Positions 38,851-53,145 of a stretch of DNA of 64,000 nt are shown here, piece by piece. Below the pieces are notes generated by a model, which was not told the origin of the DNA, ran no database searches, and saw only the letters and a program-made list of their open reading frames with translations. The stretch comes from Virgibacillus senegalensis (GTDB lineage Bacteria > Bacillota > Bacilli > Bacillales > Amphibacillaceae): the NCBI RefSeq assembly GCF_000821245.2, contig NZ_LN611424.1, positions 450,065 to 514,064 on the forward strand, read 5' to 3'. Position 1 is the stretch's first letter, and every line of letters begins with the position of its first letter. The position numbers and the translations under genes are program-made.

Positions 38851-39093
38851 ATGAATAACAAAAACATTGTATCGATAGGTGGAGTAATCGAAACAGCTGA
38901 AGGATACAATTTACACATTAAAGGGTATGACGCTGAACAAAATCGGGAATTTAATGACTTGTTTTCGTATGACGGATTTTTGGTACGCGGACGTCATATT
39001 GATCCAAGACAGGATCCGCTGTCAGCTGACTGCAGACTTGAAATCAAACGGAAAATATTAGAAGTTGTTCATGAAAAAGATGCGCAACAATAA
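38851..39093 (+). CDS. Hypothetical 80-residue protein
   Basis: I do not recognise this protein. It is soluble, with strands predicted at the N-terminus (NIVSIGGVIETAEGYNLHIKGY) and a helical C-terminus rich in Lys/Glu. ATG 38851 follows AGGAGG at ideal spacing, and a strong terminator follows, so it is a real, monocistronic gene. It stands between glyA and upp, which are usually adjacent in B. subtilis, so it is an accessory addition here. No cysteine cluster, catalytic motif or membrane segment is visible. Confidence 0.7.
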   Translation: MNNKNIVSIGGVIETAEGYNLHIKGYDAEQNREFNDLFSYDGFLVRGRHIDPRQDPLSADCRLEIKRKILEVVHEKDAQQ

Positions 39094-39095
39094 GG

Positions 39096-39127
39096 AAACC
39101 ATCACCCCTTTTATGGTGATGGTTTTT
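39096..39127 (+). terminator. Terminator of the 80-residue protein gene
   Basis: AAACCATCACC / GGTGATGGTTT followed by T residues. Confidence 0.85.
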
Positions 39128-39236
39128 GCTTAGCATCGGGAAGGATGAAGGTTGAAACATACTCTGCAGGTCTGAATTCCATTGGCGGGTTTTGTTAAGA
39201 ATTCGGAAAAACTTCGACACTGTTTGACATGTTCCC

Positions 39237-39265
39237 TTGAAAGCAGGCTTTTTTTTCAGTACAAT
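39237..39265 (+). promoter_or_regulatory. Sigma-A promoter of upp
   Basis: TTGAAA (39237-39242), a 17-base spacer and TACAAT (39260-39265), 37 bases before the start codon. Confidence 0.65.
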
Positions 39266-39302
39266 TTTAAGGATGTAAAAATACAAAAGGAGTGATCGGA
39301 AC

Positions 39303-39932
39303 GTGGGAAATGTTTATGTACTGGATCATCCATTGATTCAACACAAATTAACTTACATACGTAAGAAGAGCACAGGGACAAAGGAATTTCGCGAGTTGGT
39401 AGATGAAGTTGCCGGGTTGATGGCATTTGAAATCACTCGAGATCTGCCTGTAGAAGAAATTACGATTGATACTCCTGTAACCAAGGCAAAGGCAAAAACA
39501 TTGAGCGGAAAGAAAATTGGCCTTGTTCCAATCCTGCGTGCTGGACTGGGAATGGTTGACGGGATTCTACGTTTGATTCCCGCAGCAAAAGTCGGTCACG
39601 TCGGACTTTATCGGGATCCGGAAACATTAAAGCCAGTAGAATATTATATCAAGCTGCCATCCGATATTGAAGAGCGTGAACTGATTGTCATCGATCCGAT
39701 GCTAGCCACCGGTGGTTCCGCTAACGATGCGATTCACTCCTTGAAAAAGCGCGGTGCAAAGAATATCAAATTGATGTGCTTGATTGCTGCTCCAGAAGGT
39801 GTGGAAGTCATCAAAAACGAACACCCTGACGTCGATGTTTATTTGGCTTCATTGGATGAAAAGTTAGATGAAAAAGGCTACATTGTCCCAGGACTCGGGG
39901 ATGCCGGCGATCGTTTGTTTGGAACAAAATAA
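39303..39932 (+). CDS. upp: Uracil phosphoribosyltransferase
   Basis: A 209-residue enzyme salvaging uracil to UMP with PRPP. The PRPP-binding loop is [14 protein letters not shown], and the uracil-contact segment is near [15 protein letters not shown] at the C-terminus. GTG 39303 is preceded by AAAGGAGTG. It is followed after 25 bases by wecB/mnaA, so both may be cotranscribed, unlike in B. subtilis, where upp precedes the atp region more directly. Confidence 0.96.
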   Translation: MGNVYVLDHPLIQHKLTYIRKKSTGTKEFRELVDEVAGLMAFEITRDLPVEEITIDTPVTKAKAKTLSGKKIGLVPILRAGLGMVDGILRLIPAAKVGHVGLYRDPETLKPVEYYIKLPSDIEERELIVIDPMLATGGSANDAIHSLKKRGAKNIKLMCLIAAPEGVEVIKNEHPDVDVYLASLDEKLDEKGYIVPGLGDAGDRLFGTK

Positions 39933-39957
39933 AACGCAAAAGGTAAGGGGGACGACC

Positions 39958-41103
39958 ATGAGGAAACCGATCAAGGTAATGACGATTTTCGGAACCCGGC
40001 CGGAAGCGATTAAAATGGCGCCGTTAGTTCTGGAACTGAACAAACGTCCTGAACAATTCGAAACCATTGTCACAGTGACAGCCCAGCATAGGGAGATGCT
40101 TGACCAGGTTCTTGATATTTTCGGTATTACTCCGGATTTCGATTTGAACATCATGAAATCAAGACAGACGCTTGCTCAAATTACTACCAGAGCGCTTGAA
40201 GGACTGGATGATGTGATCAAGCAGGCCAACCCTGATATTGTCTTAGTCCATGGCGATACGACCACAACTTTCGCAGCTTCTTTGGCAGCTTATTATAATC
40301 AAACGGCTGTGGGTCATGTGGAGGCAGGTCTGCGGACGTGGAATAAATACTCCCCATATCCGGAGGAAATCAACAGGCAGCTGACAGGTGTCATGGCTGA
40401 CTTGCATTTTTCTCCGACAGATCAGGCGAAACAAAACCTGTTGGACGAAAACAAACCGACAGATAAGGTTTTCGTCACTGGTAATACAGCGATCGATGCG
40501 TTGAAAACGACGGTAGCAGCTGATTATACGAGCCCGACACTTGATGAGCTTGATGGTAAAAGGTTAGTCCTGTTGACTGCACATCGGAGGGAAAACCTGG
40601 GGAACAATATGCAGCAAATGTTTCGGGCAATAAAGCGACTTGTCGAAGAGCATGATGACATTCAGGTCGTTTACCCGGTTCATTTAAATCCGGTTGTCCG
40701 GGAAACTGCTGTAGAGATTCTCGGTAATGACGAACGGGTGAAGCTGATTGAACCTCTCGGAGTAGTTGATTTTCATAATTTTGCGGCTAATGCTCACTTG
40801 ATTTTGACCGATTCCGGTGGTGTTCAGGAAGAAGCCCCTTCTTTGGGTGTTCCAGTACTTGTCCTGCGTGATACCACAGAGCGCCCGGAAGGTATCGATG
40901 CAGGTACGTTGAAGCTCGCAGGAACGGACGAGGATAACATCTTCCGCCTGGCTAATGAACTGTTATCAGACGAAAATGCCCATGCGGCAATGGCTAAAGC
41001 TTCGAATCCGTATGGAGACGGACAGGCTTCAGCCAGAATAGCGGAAGCAATCCGTTATTATTTTGGCCAGACAAACGAACGGCCAGCTTCTTTCCGAGTT
41101 TAA
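39958..41103 (+). CDS. wecB: UDP-N-acetylglucosamine 2-epimerase (non-hydrolysing)
   Basis: A 381-residue epimerase converting UDP-GlcNAc to UDP-ManNAc, needed for teichoic-acid linkage units and other ManNAc-containing wall polymers (MnaA/YvyH in B. subtilis). GTRPEAIKMAPL at the start, VHGDTTTTFAASLAAY, GHVEAGLRTWN and TDSGGVQEEAPSLGVPVLVLRDTTERPE are family signatures. ATG 39958 follows AAGGGGACG. It is probably cotranscribed with upp and ends in a good terminator. Confidence 0.94.
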   Translation: MRKPIKVMTIFGTRPEAIKMAPLVLELNKRPEQFETIVTVTAQHREMLDQVLDIFGITPDFDLNIMKSRQTLAQITTRALEGLDDVIKQANPDIVLVHGDTTTTFAASLAAYYNQTAVGHVEAGLRTWNKYSPYPEEINRQLTGVMADLHFSPTDQAKQNLLDENKPTDKVFVTGNTAIDALKTTVAADYTSPTLDELDGKRLVLLTAHRRENLGNNMQQMFRAIKRLVEEHDDIQVVYPVHLNPVVRETAVEILGNDERVKLIEPLGVVDFHNFAANAHLILTDSGGVQEEAPSLGVPVLVLRDTTERPEGIDAGTLKLAGTDEDNIFRLANELLSDENAHAAMAKASNPYGDGQASARIAEAIRYYFGQTNERPASFRV

Positions 41104-41136
41104 ACATGGGGTTCATAATGTGAAGGAACCTAGAAG

Positions 41137-41177
41137 AAAACATCAGTATCGATTCGATGATGCTGATGTTTTTTTGT
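41137..41177 (+). terminator. Terminator of wecB
   Basis: AAACATCAG / CTGATGTTT, with an inner ATCGAT-type stem, then seven T. Confidence 0.85.
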
Positions 41178-41331
41178 TTTTTATCCGTCAGCGGGAAATG
41201 CCAATAAATAGAGCGTGAACAGCTGGCAGATACGATTCTGGAGCAGCTGCCCGTCTGTTTCGGAGCAAAGTTCTTTATGCATGATTCTCCCGTTACCAAC
41301 CCATACTATCGGGAAAAGAGGAGGGTTAGTC

Positions 41332-43518
41332 ATGGTTAAACATTTCACATATTTGCTCATCCTCAGTATATTCCTCACATTCATCTCCTCTTCTAAACCC
41401 TTGGCGGCAACAGAAGAAGCCGAGTCCCTAATCGTCGAGGTGGAAGGCGACCCACATCAATACAAGGAATACATAGAAAAATATCATCCATTTATCGAAG
41501 TGCTGCAAGTGTACGATACCCTTTTTACAGGCTTGGCTGTTCGTGGAAAAACACACCAGCTGCAAAAAGTCGAGACCGAAAAATTCGTCCGAAAAAGCTA
41601 TCCGGTGCAAACCTATCAAGTCACTGCGGAAAGTAGTGTCGATTTTTTAAAAAAAGGTTCTTTCTTTGATTCGGAAGCAGGCAGCAAGTATACCGGAAAA
41701 GGCATAAAGATAGGAGTGATCGATACAGGCATCGATTATACACATCCTGACCTGGCTGCAAGCTATAAAGGCGGATTTGATGTTGTCGACTTGGATGATG
41801 ACCCGATGGAAACAAAAGAGGAACAAGGAATGCCGACGCTGCATGGCAGCCATGTGGCAGGTATTATTGCCGCGAATGGTCAAATGTCTGGAGTAGCACC
41901 GGATGCGGAACTATATGGATATCGTGCCCTTGGACCGGGCGGCATGGGGACCTCTGTCCAGGTGATAGCCGCATTGGAAAGAGCCGTGAAGGACGGAATG
42001 GATGTAATTAATATGTCGCTTGGCAGCTCGGTGAACGGGCCGGACTGGCCGACAAGTGCTGCGGTGAATCGCGCTATTGAAAAAGGCGTATCGGTCGTCG
42101 TGGCAAATGGAAACGAAGGGCCTGAGAACTGGACAGTGGGATCGCCTGCCACTGCAGACAAAGCTATTTCGGTCGGTGCATCCACTCCGCCTATGACCTC
42201 CCCCTCCCTTTATGACCAGCTCCATGATAAGAAAATCGATTTGGGATTATTAATGGGGTCAGTCCCCTGGGAACTGGATAAGAAATATCCAATTGTGCAC
42301 AGACGCATGGAGAGTGGGGATATTGAGGATGCCAGGGGAAGCATCGTGCTCACCGAGCGGGGGACAGTCCCTTTCGCCGAAAAGGCTCGTGCTGCGGAAA
42401 AAGCAGGGGCTGAAGCAGTTGTGATTTATAACAATGAAAAAGGAAGCTTTCAAGGCTCGATTGATGATGGAAGGGAACCAATCCACATTCCGGTGGCGGC
42501 CGTTTCCAAAGCGGATGGACAGTGGCTCCTCCGCAATGCAGCCTCACGGGAATCCTGGCTGGAAACAAATTATGAAAAACAGCAGGATTTGATGGCGGCC
42601 TTCAGTTCGAGGGGGCCAGTTACGGTTAACTGGGAAATCAAACCGGAAATCGTAGCGCCCGGTGCGGCAATTAAGAGTACGGTGCCAGGGGGTTACCAGG
42701 AACTTCAAGGAACGAGTATGGCTGCCCCTCATGTCGCTGGTGGCCTTGCTTTAGTAAAACAGGCCCATCCTGATTGGAGTCCTGAACAACTGAAAGGAGC
42801 GCTGTTGACGACAGCTTTGCCTGTTAGCGATGAGAGGGGCAACCGGTACGAGCCAATTGAACAGGGCATGGGTCGAATGAGGATCGATGCTGCAATTAAT
42901 ACGGATATCCTGTTATACAATCCCCTGCTGTCATACGGTAAAATCACCGATCGGAAGCAAACAGCCACCTATGATTTAGAAGTGGAAAACATCTCCGATA
43001 AGCCGCAGGAATTCCGATTCGATCTTCCTAAGCAACAACGTGGCTTAAGGTGGGAACTGCCAGCCCCTGTAAAAGTCGGACCAGGAGAAAAGAAAATAAT
43101 CCCGATCAAATTAACCGTAACCAGTTCACTGCTTGAGGACGGAATCCATCAAGGATGGCTGAAGCTACACCGGGAAAAAGAAACCTATTCATTACCATAT
43201 TTGTTTCTTATAAAGGAAGCAGCATATCCGAAGGCGATGGGGATAGAATTTGCTTTAAAAGCATTTTCCGATGATCAATACCAGTACCGCATGTATCTTC
43301 CGGAAGGAGCCGAAGAATTGACCATCGATTTATATAACCCGGCAACGCTCCGGTTTGACCGGACTATATTGGAATTGAAGGATCAGCCCTCCGGATTGGT
43401 GGAAGGGGTAATGGATAAACGGAAAATCGGAAAACAAGGCCAATACCTTGCCAACATTATCATCCGAACCGACAAAGACCACCAATACAATTATCCAACC
43501 ACCCTCCAAATCGAATAA
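41332..43518 (+). CDS. Secreted S8 subtilisin-like serine protease with PA domain
   Basis: A 728-residue Vpr-like subtilase. A signal peptide (about 1-26, ending PLAA) and a propeptide precede the catalytic domain with Asp131 (GVIDTGIDYTHPDL), His171 (HGSHVAGIIA) and Ser462 (GTSMAAPHVAGG). A protease-associated (PA) domain is inserted between His and Ser (about residues 300-390), as in Vpr. A beta-sandwich C-terminal region (about 530-728) completes it. It likely degrades extracellular protein and could mature other secreted proteins. AGAGGAGGG precedes ATG 41332. Two REP-like palindromes lie inside the PA-domain coding region. It is an insertion between wecB and atpI relative to B. subtilis. 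Confidence 0.92.
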   Translation: MVKHFTYLLILSIFLTFISSSKPLAATEEAESLIVEVEGDPHQYKEYIEKYHPFIEVLQVYDTLFTGLAVRGKTHQLQKVETEKFVRKSYPVQTYQVTAESSVDFLKKGSFFDSEAGSKYTGKGIKIGVIDTGIDYTHPDLAASYKGGFDVVDLDDDPMETKEEQGMPTLHGSHVAGIIAANGQMSGVAPDAELYGYRALGPGGMGTSVQVIAALERAVKDGMDVINMSLGSSVNGPDWPTSAAVNRAIEKGVSVVVANGNEGPENWTVGSPATADKAISVGASTPPMTSPSLYDQLHDKKIDLGLLMGSVPWELDKKYPIVHRRMESGDIEDARGSIVLTERGTVPFAEKARAAEKAGAEAVVIYNNEKGSFQGSIDDGREPIHIPVAAVSKADGQWLLRNAASRESWLETNYEKQQDLMAAFSSRGPVTVNWEIKPEIVAPGAAIKSTVPGGYQELQGTSMAAPHVAGGLALVKQAHPDWSPEQLKGALLTTALPVSDERGNRYEPIEQGMGRMRIDAAINTDILLYNPLLSYGKITDRKQTATYDLEVENISDKPQEFRFDLPKQQRGLRWELPAPVKVGPGEKKIIPIKLTVTSSLLEDGIHQGWLKLHREKETYSLPYLFLIKEAAYPKAMGIEFALKAFSDDQYQYRMYLPEGAEELTIDLYNPATLRFDRTILELKDQPSGLVEGVMDKRKIGKQGQYLANIIIRTDKDHQYNYPTTLQIE
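42255..42267. repeat. REP-like GGGGTCAGTCCCC inside the protease gene
   Basis: An exact 13-mer also found at 33989-34001 and 43710-43722. It codes in frame for the segment MGSVPWEL at about residues 307-314, within the PA domain. Confidence 0.65.
42360..42371. repeat. REP-like GGGGACAGTCCC inside the protease gene
   Basis: Twelve bases identical to the copy at 33821-33832. It codes for part of ERGTVPFAEKA; related PA domains have a similar RG-x-x-x-F-x-EK segment, so chance or selection for the protein motif may explain part of the match. Confidence 0.5.
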
Positions 43519-43541
43519 ATGGAAAACACCAGAACAATACC

Positions 43542-43769
43542 GGGGACAGTCCCCCGAGCGGTCATCAGCCATCTCCCACCCGGGGTGGGGGACTGTCCCC
43601 GAAACAGCAGAAATACACACCTTGAATGATAAGAAGCCCGCTATAATAAGCTTTTTATCTTTCAAGGTGTGTCCCTAATCTTGCCATAAACCAGCCAAGC
43701 TGCCGTTTTGGGGTCAGTCCCCAACTACAGTCCAACTAAGGGATTTTATGCTACATGGGGACTGTCCCC
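43542..43769. repeat. Second cluster of REP-like palindromes
   Basis: Four copies between the protease and the atp operon: GGGGACAGTCCCC (43542-43554), GGGGACTGTCCCC (43587-43599), GGGGTCAGTCCCC (43710-43722) and GGGGACTGTCCCC (43757-43769). The first two, in opposite orientation, form a REPIN-like pair. Between the pairs sits a perfect 12-base inverted repeat, ACACACCTTGAA / TTCAAGGTGTGT (43615-43672), with a 34-base loop. No gene lies in 43519-44326. Confidence 0.8.
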
Positions 43770-43973
43770 AACATCCCGCAAAGTGCTCCTGAGGACCGCC
43801 CCGTTAATCCCGGTCCAACTAGTTGGCTTTCGAAACTTTCGGGTTGCTAATGAATTGTCACAGATTTGTCGCTTTTTCGCCTGTTTTCTTTCTTATATAA
43901 TAGAGGGGAGTGTACAGTTAAGAAGTTTTTTCGTGGAAGGTTTTCCAAATTCTACTTTCTCTTTGAAACCGAT

Positions 43974-44002
43974 TGACATTGTACTACCCCTATTGTATGC
44001 TA
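43974..44002 (+). promoter_or_regulatory. Sigma-A promoter of the atp operon
   Basis: TTGACA (43974-43979), a 17-base spacer and TATGCT (43997-44002). A further TATAAT lies upstream near 43897 with a poor -35 box. The leader to atpI is about 315 bases. Confidence 0.65.
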
Positions 44003-44030
44003 ATCAAGTGTGGAATGGTAAGGGTTTCAT

Positions 44031-44063
44031 AAGCTTGGTATCAAGACAAGCTTTTTCCTTGTT
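44031..44063 (+). terminator. Terminator-like hairpin in the atp leader
   Basis: AAGCTTG / CAAGCTT with a nine-base loop is followed by TTTTCCTTGTTTT. It lies about 25 bases after the likely transcription start and may attenuate the operon. Confidence 0.45.
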
Positions 44064-44326
44064 TTAAACACATACAGCTTGTAAGATTAGTAACAAATCC
44101 TGCCAAAGTCTGGTGGGAGGAAAAAGGTTTTGCTGTTATCGACAAAATTTTTTTGCACTTTAATCGGTTGCTATGCTCAGCTTGCTGAGTAGAAGGGCAA
44201 AACCAAGCTGATTTCCACAAGTTCCGACAATTGTTCAATAGGTTGAATTGGCCTTGAATGGAGCCGGTACATAAAGAAGTATCCATTTCTCTTATCTTAA
44301 GCTACACCATTACGGGGGAACGAAGC

Positions 44327-44695
44327 ATGCAACAATACGAATATATGATAACCCGTCAGCGCAAATGGATGCTTTACCTTCTCGCGCTATTGGTACTTGG
44401 GTCGGCTTTCACTCCGTATCCACGTATCTTCCTCGGACTTCTCCTTGGAACAGTGATAGGCTTTCACAACCTATGGCTTATGCAAAGAAAGATCCAGCAG
44501 CTCGGCAAATCCGCAGCTGAACAACGTTCTACCAAAGGTATTGGCACCTTTTCCCGATTGGCAGCAGCCGCAGCGGCTGTGCTTATCGCCCTTCAGTTTG
44601 AAGAATATTTCCATCTTATTAGTGTGTTAATTGGATTAATGACAGTTTACCTTGTCATTATGATAGATTTTGCAATATTTAGACTCAAAGACTAG
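44327..44695 (+). CDS. atpI: ATP synthase protein I
   Basis: A 122-residue membrane protein with four hydrophobic segments, first gene of the atp operon. AtpI assists assembly of the c-ring or Mg2+ handling in relatives. ATG 44327 follows ACGGGGGAA. Sequence conservation in this family is low; the call rests on size, topology (HNLWLMQRKI loop, basic N-terminus) and position directly before atpB. Confidence 0.85.
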   Translation: MQQYEYMITRQRKWMLYLLALLVLGSAFTPYPRIFLGLLLGTVIGFHNLWLMQRKIQQLGKSAAEQRSTKGIGTFSRLAAAAAAVLIALQFEEYFHLISVLIGLMTVYLVIMIDFAIFRLKD

Positions 44696-44713
44696 CGCTG
44701 GGAAGAGAGGTGA

Positions 44714-45445
<732 letters not shown>

Positions 45446-45598
45446 AAATTATATAAAGGGTATTCCCGCTGCTTCACTTTTTAAAACAGGCAGAGAGGTG
45501 CCCGCCTCAGTTTTTATAATCAGGAACTTTGTCCACCCGGACGGCTGCTTATGAATTACTGAAAAATCAAGGAATTAACTAAATTCATATATTTTTAG

Positions 45599-45820
<222 letters not shown>

Positions 45821-45850
45821 CAAAACATTGAGATAAAACTTAAATACATT

Positions 45851-45887
45851 GGCGAAGTTCATTCAGTTGAACTTTCGCCTTTCCTTT
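45851..45887 (+). terminator. Hairpin between atpE and atpF
   Basis: GGCGAAGTTCA / TGAACTTTCGCC (one bulge) followed by TTTCCTTT, terminator-like. It may lower downstream expression or protect the atpE message. Confidence 0.55.
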
Positions 45888-45914
45888 ACGTTTGAAGATA
45901 CTTGAAACGAGTGA

Positions 45915-47017
<1,103 letters not shown>

Positions 47018-47033
47018 TTGATGATAGGGGTGA

Positions 47034-48548
<1,515 letters not shown>

Positions 48549-48628
48549 CCTTAGGGTACAGAAGGCAAGAGGACGCCCGGAACGAGCGAATTCTATTCGG
48601 GCGTGAACCTTGGAAGAAAGGGTGGTGA

Positions 48629-50938
<2,310 letters not shown>

Positions 50939-50943
50939 ATCAT

Positions 50944-51003
50944 AAGGCCGGTTGAGGCTGGATGAAGCGCATAGCAGCTTTCCCGGCCTTCCGGCATTTT
51001 TAA
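50944..51003 (+). terminator. Hairpin between atpD and atpC
   Basis: AAGGCCGG (50944-50951) pairs with CCGGCCTT (50983-50990), and CCGGCATTTTT follows. It is terminator-like yet lies inside the operon, so partial termination or mRNA processing is likelier than a full stop. Confidence 0.5.
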
Positions 51004-51040
51004 AGAAACGGCTGTCGAATTTAGCCATATTCCAGCCTGA

Positions 51041-51454
<414 letters not shown>

Positions 51455-51474
51455 TCACATAAGAACGAACCATC

Positions 51475-51514
51475 AAAGACTTTAATTGCTATTTTGGCAT
51501 TAAAGTCTTTTTTG
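51475..51514 (+). terminator. Terminator of the atp operon
   Basis: AAAGACTTTAAT / ATTAAAGTCTTT, a perfect 12-base stem followed by T. A second perfect 10-base inverted repeat, TTAAGAAGCC / GGCTTCTTAA, lies at 51519-51543 without a T-run. Confidence 0.9.
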
Positions 51515-51591
51515 CTTGTTAAGAAGCCCAAGTGGCTTCTTAAACCATCCTCCTGCCAATAAGGCGGAAGACTTTTTTCAACAAAACTGTC

Positions 51592-51927
51592 CTAGCACAG
51601 CATATGTTCAAGCATAATACGTGCTTTCACCATTTGATGGAAGGGCGGGATTTCCTTCTGAAAAAGCATGGCAGAGGACACCTCTTCCCATTCTCCACTG
51701 TCTTTCTCCAATTTAAAACAAAAATGCCAGTTTGCTGTCTTATCAACCAAAAGTTACTACTCGCTTAGGGGAATAAATACTCCTGTGTCGATATTCCCCG
51801 GGAAATATCACATACAGAGAGTGTTCCGTCGATAAAAGTACCGCTAATTTCCCATTATCCACGACGAATAGTCCTTATTCCGGAGTTATTTCATTTTCAT
51901 GTTTAGGTAATTTGAAATAAAGGTATT
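51592..51927 (-). pseudogene. Decayed protein gene on the minus strand
   Basis: Read leftward from about 51927, a protein-like sequence runs YLYFKLPKHENEITPE, then a TAA, then GLFVVDNGKLAVLLSTEH to RVVTFG and a TGA. A shifted frame goes on with LVDKTANWHFCFKLEKD, SGEWEEVSSAMLFQKEIPP and FHQMVKARIMLEHML to a TAG at 51592-51594. One in-frame stop and one frameshift break an otherwise plausible 110-residue protein. I do not recognise the family. It lies between atpC and ywzB and has no supported start. Confidence 0.45.
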
Positions 51928-52033
51928 ACACTATCAGAACCAAACAATCACCCGTTGACATTTCTTTTTGTCCGTGGCAATGTTTTACTAGTAAACAAGC
52001 GAAACACGAACAAAAAGAAAAGGTGTGATCCAA

Positions 52034-52267
52034 ATGATGCAATCACTTGGCCAAGAAGCGCTTATCAGCATGATTTCTCACTTGGTTTTTATCATTATTA
52101 CTTGGAGAGTATTGCAAGGCATAAATCTCGATCCTCTCCTTAAAAAAGGACGCGTATTTGAAGGGACGATACTATTGATTTTCGTCACCATTGCAATCGG
52201 TACTACTGTCAGCAGGTTCTTTTTGGACTTCTTGCAATGGTCCCAGCAGCTGATTTTCTTGTTTTGA
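52034..52267 (+). CDS. ywzB: DUF1146 family membrane protein YwzB
   Basis: A 77-residue protein with two membrane helices (about 12-30 and 45-63), like B. subtilis YwzB of similar size and the same place after the atp operon. Function is unknown. ATG 52034 lies eight bases after AAAGGTG; GTG 52025 upstream overlaps that site and is less likely. It precedes ywmB by 131 bases, with an imperfect 12-base inverted repeat (52350-52379) between. Confidence 0.85.
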   Translation: MMQSLGQEALISMISHLVFIIITWRVLQGINLDPLLKKGRVFEGTILLIFVTIAIGTTVSRFFLDFLQWSQQLIFLF

Positions 52268-52398
52268 TGTGAGCTTCACCTAAATGTGAACCTGGATGTC
52301 AAATCGTGACGATAAAAGAACCGTATTTTTTTTACTCTCCCGTCAATACTTATGAAAGAGTCCAAGCACTCATTCATAAGCTGAGGGAGAGAATATAA

Positions 52399-53112
52399 AT
52401 GAAAATCCGGTTCATGCTCGTCATCTTATTAGGTATTATCGTTTTATTGCAATCATACGTTCATGCATCCACTCAAACGGAGCCAATCGAGCAATTGATC
52501 CAGTTGGCGGAACAAGAACAAATTCCGTTGGAAAAGTGGCAGGTTGTCATGAAAGATGAGCTCGACAGGAACCGCGCCTCTAAGATTGCTAAAAACCTAG
52601 CAAACTATTTCCCTGCGTCCTATATTAATAGAGAGGAAACGAGTCAGGCAGTAAAATGGGTTGCCAGCAACCTCCATAAACAAACACAGCTATCCGAAAC
52701 CTTTATCATGATTGTCCCTAAAAAGGAGCATGGTAAGGTCCAAATAAGTTACGCTCTCGCGGGTGAAAATTGGAGTGAACAGACGAGGTCTATTTACTTG
52801 GCCAAAACGATGGATGTGACTAAAGTATTATTTACTCCTGATGTAAAAAAATTTGCTTGTCTGTCTATGCTTTCTAATGATAAAATGAATAAGGTTTATT
52901 TTTTTGAAAAATTTGTAGAAAAATTGAATGTTCAAGCACTAGATAGCATACAGGAAAAAGATTTCACCGTTCTGTCGGGTTATACACCTTACTGGGAACA
53001 AACCATACCCGGCAAGGACAGCCTAATGAATATACAGCTGGCTGCTCGCGAAGATGCGGGCGGCAATACTACCATGACCATAGGAACACCTATCATAATT
53101 ACTGAATATTAA
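52399..53112 (+). CDS. ywmB: YwmB family protein (TATA-box-binding-like fold)
   Basis: A 237-residue secreted or membrane-anchored protein with an N-terminal signal segment (MKIRFMLVILLGIIVLLQSYVHA). Length and place directly before murA1 match YwmB, whose relatives show a TATA-box-binding-protein-like fold; the function is unknown and sporulation-linked expression is known in relatives. AGGGAGAG precedes ATG. A 33-base gap separates it from murA1, so the two are probably cotranscribed. Confidence 0.85.
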   Translation: MKIRFMLVILLGIIVLLQSYVHASTQTEPIEQLIQLAEQEQIPLEKWQVVMKDELDRNRASKIAKNLANYFPASYINREETSQAVKWVASNLHKQTQLSETFIMIVPKKEHGKVQISYALAGENWSEQTRSIYLAKTMDVTKVLFTPDVKKFACLSMLSNDKMNKVYFFEKFVEKLNVQALDSIQEKDFTVLSGYTPYWEQTIPGKDSLMNIQLAAREDAGGNTTMTIGTPIIITEY

Positions 53113-53145
53113 TATAGTGAAATTGGACGCAGAGGAGAATGAGCA

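Noticed and set aside
43448-44067. Open frames in the second REP-like cluster and atp leader
   Set aside because: They are made of repeat sequence, lack ribosome-binding sites and cross the atp promoter.
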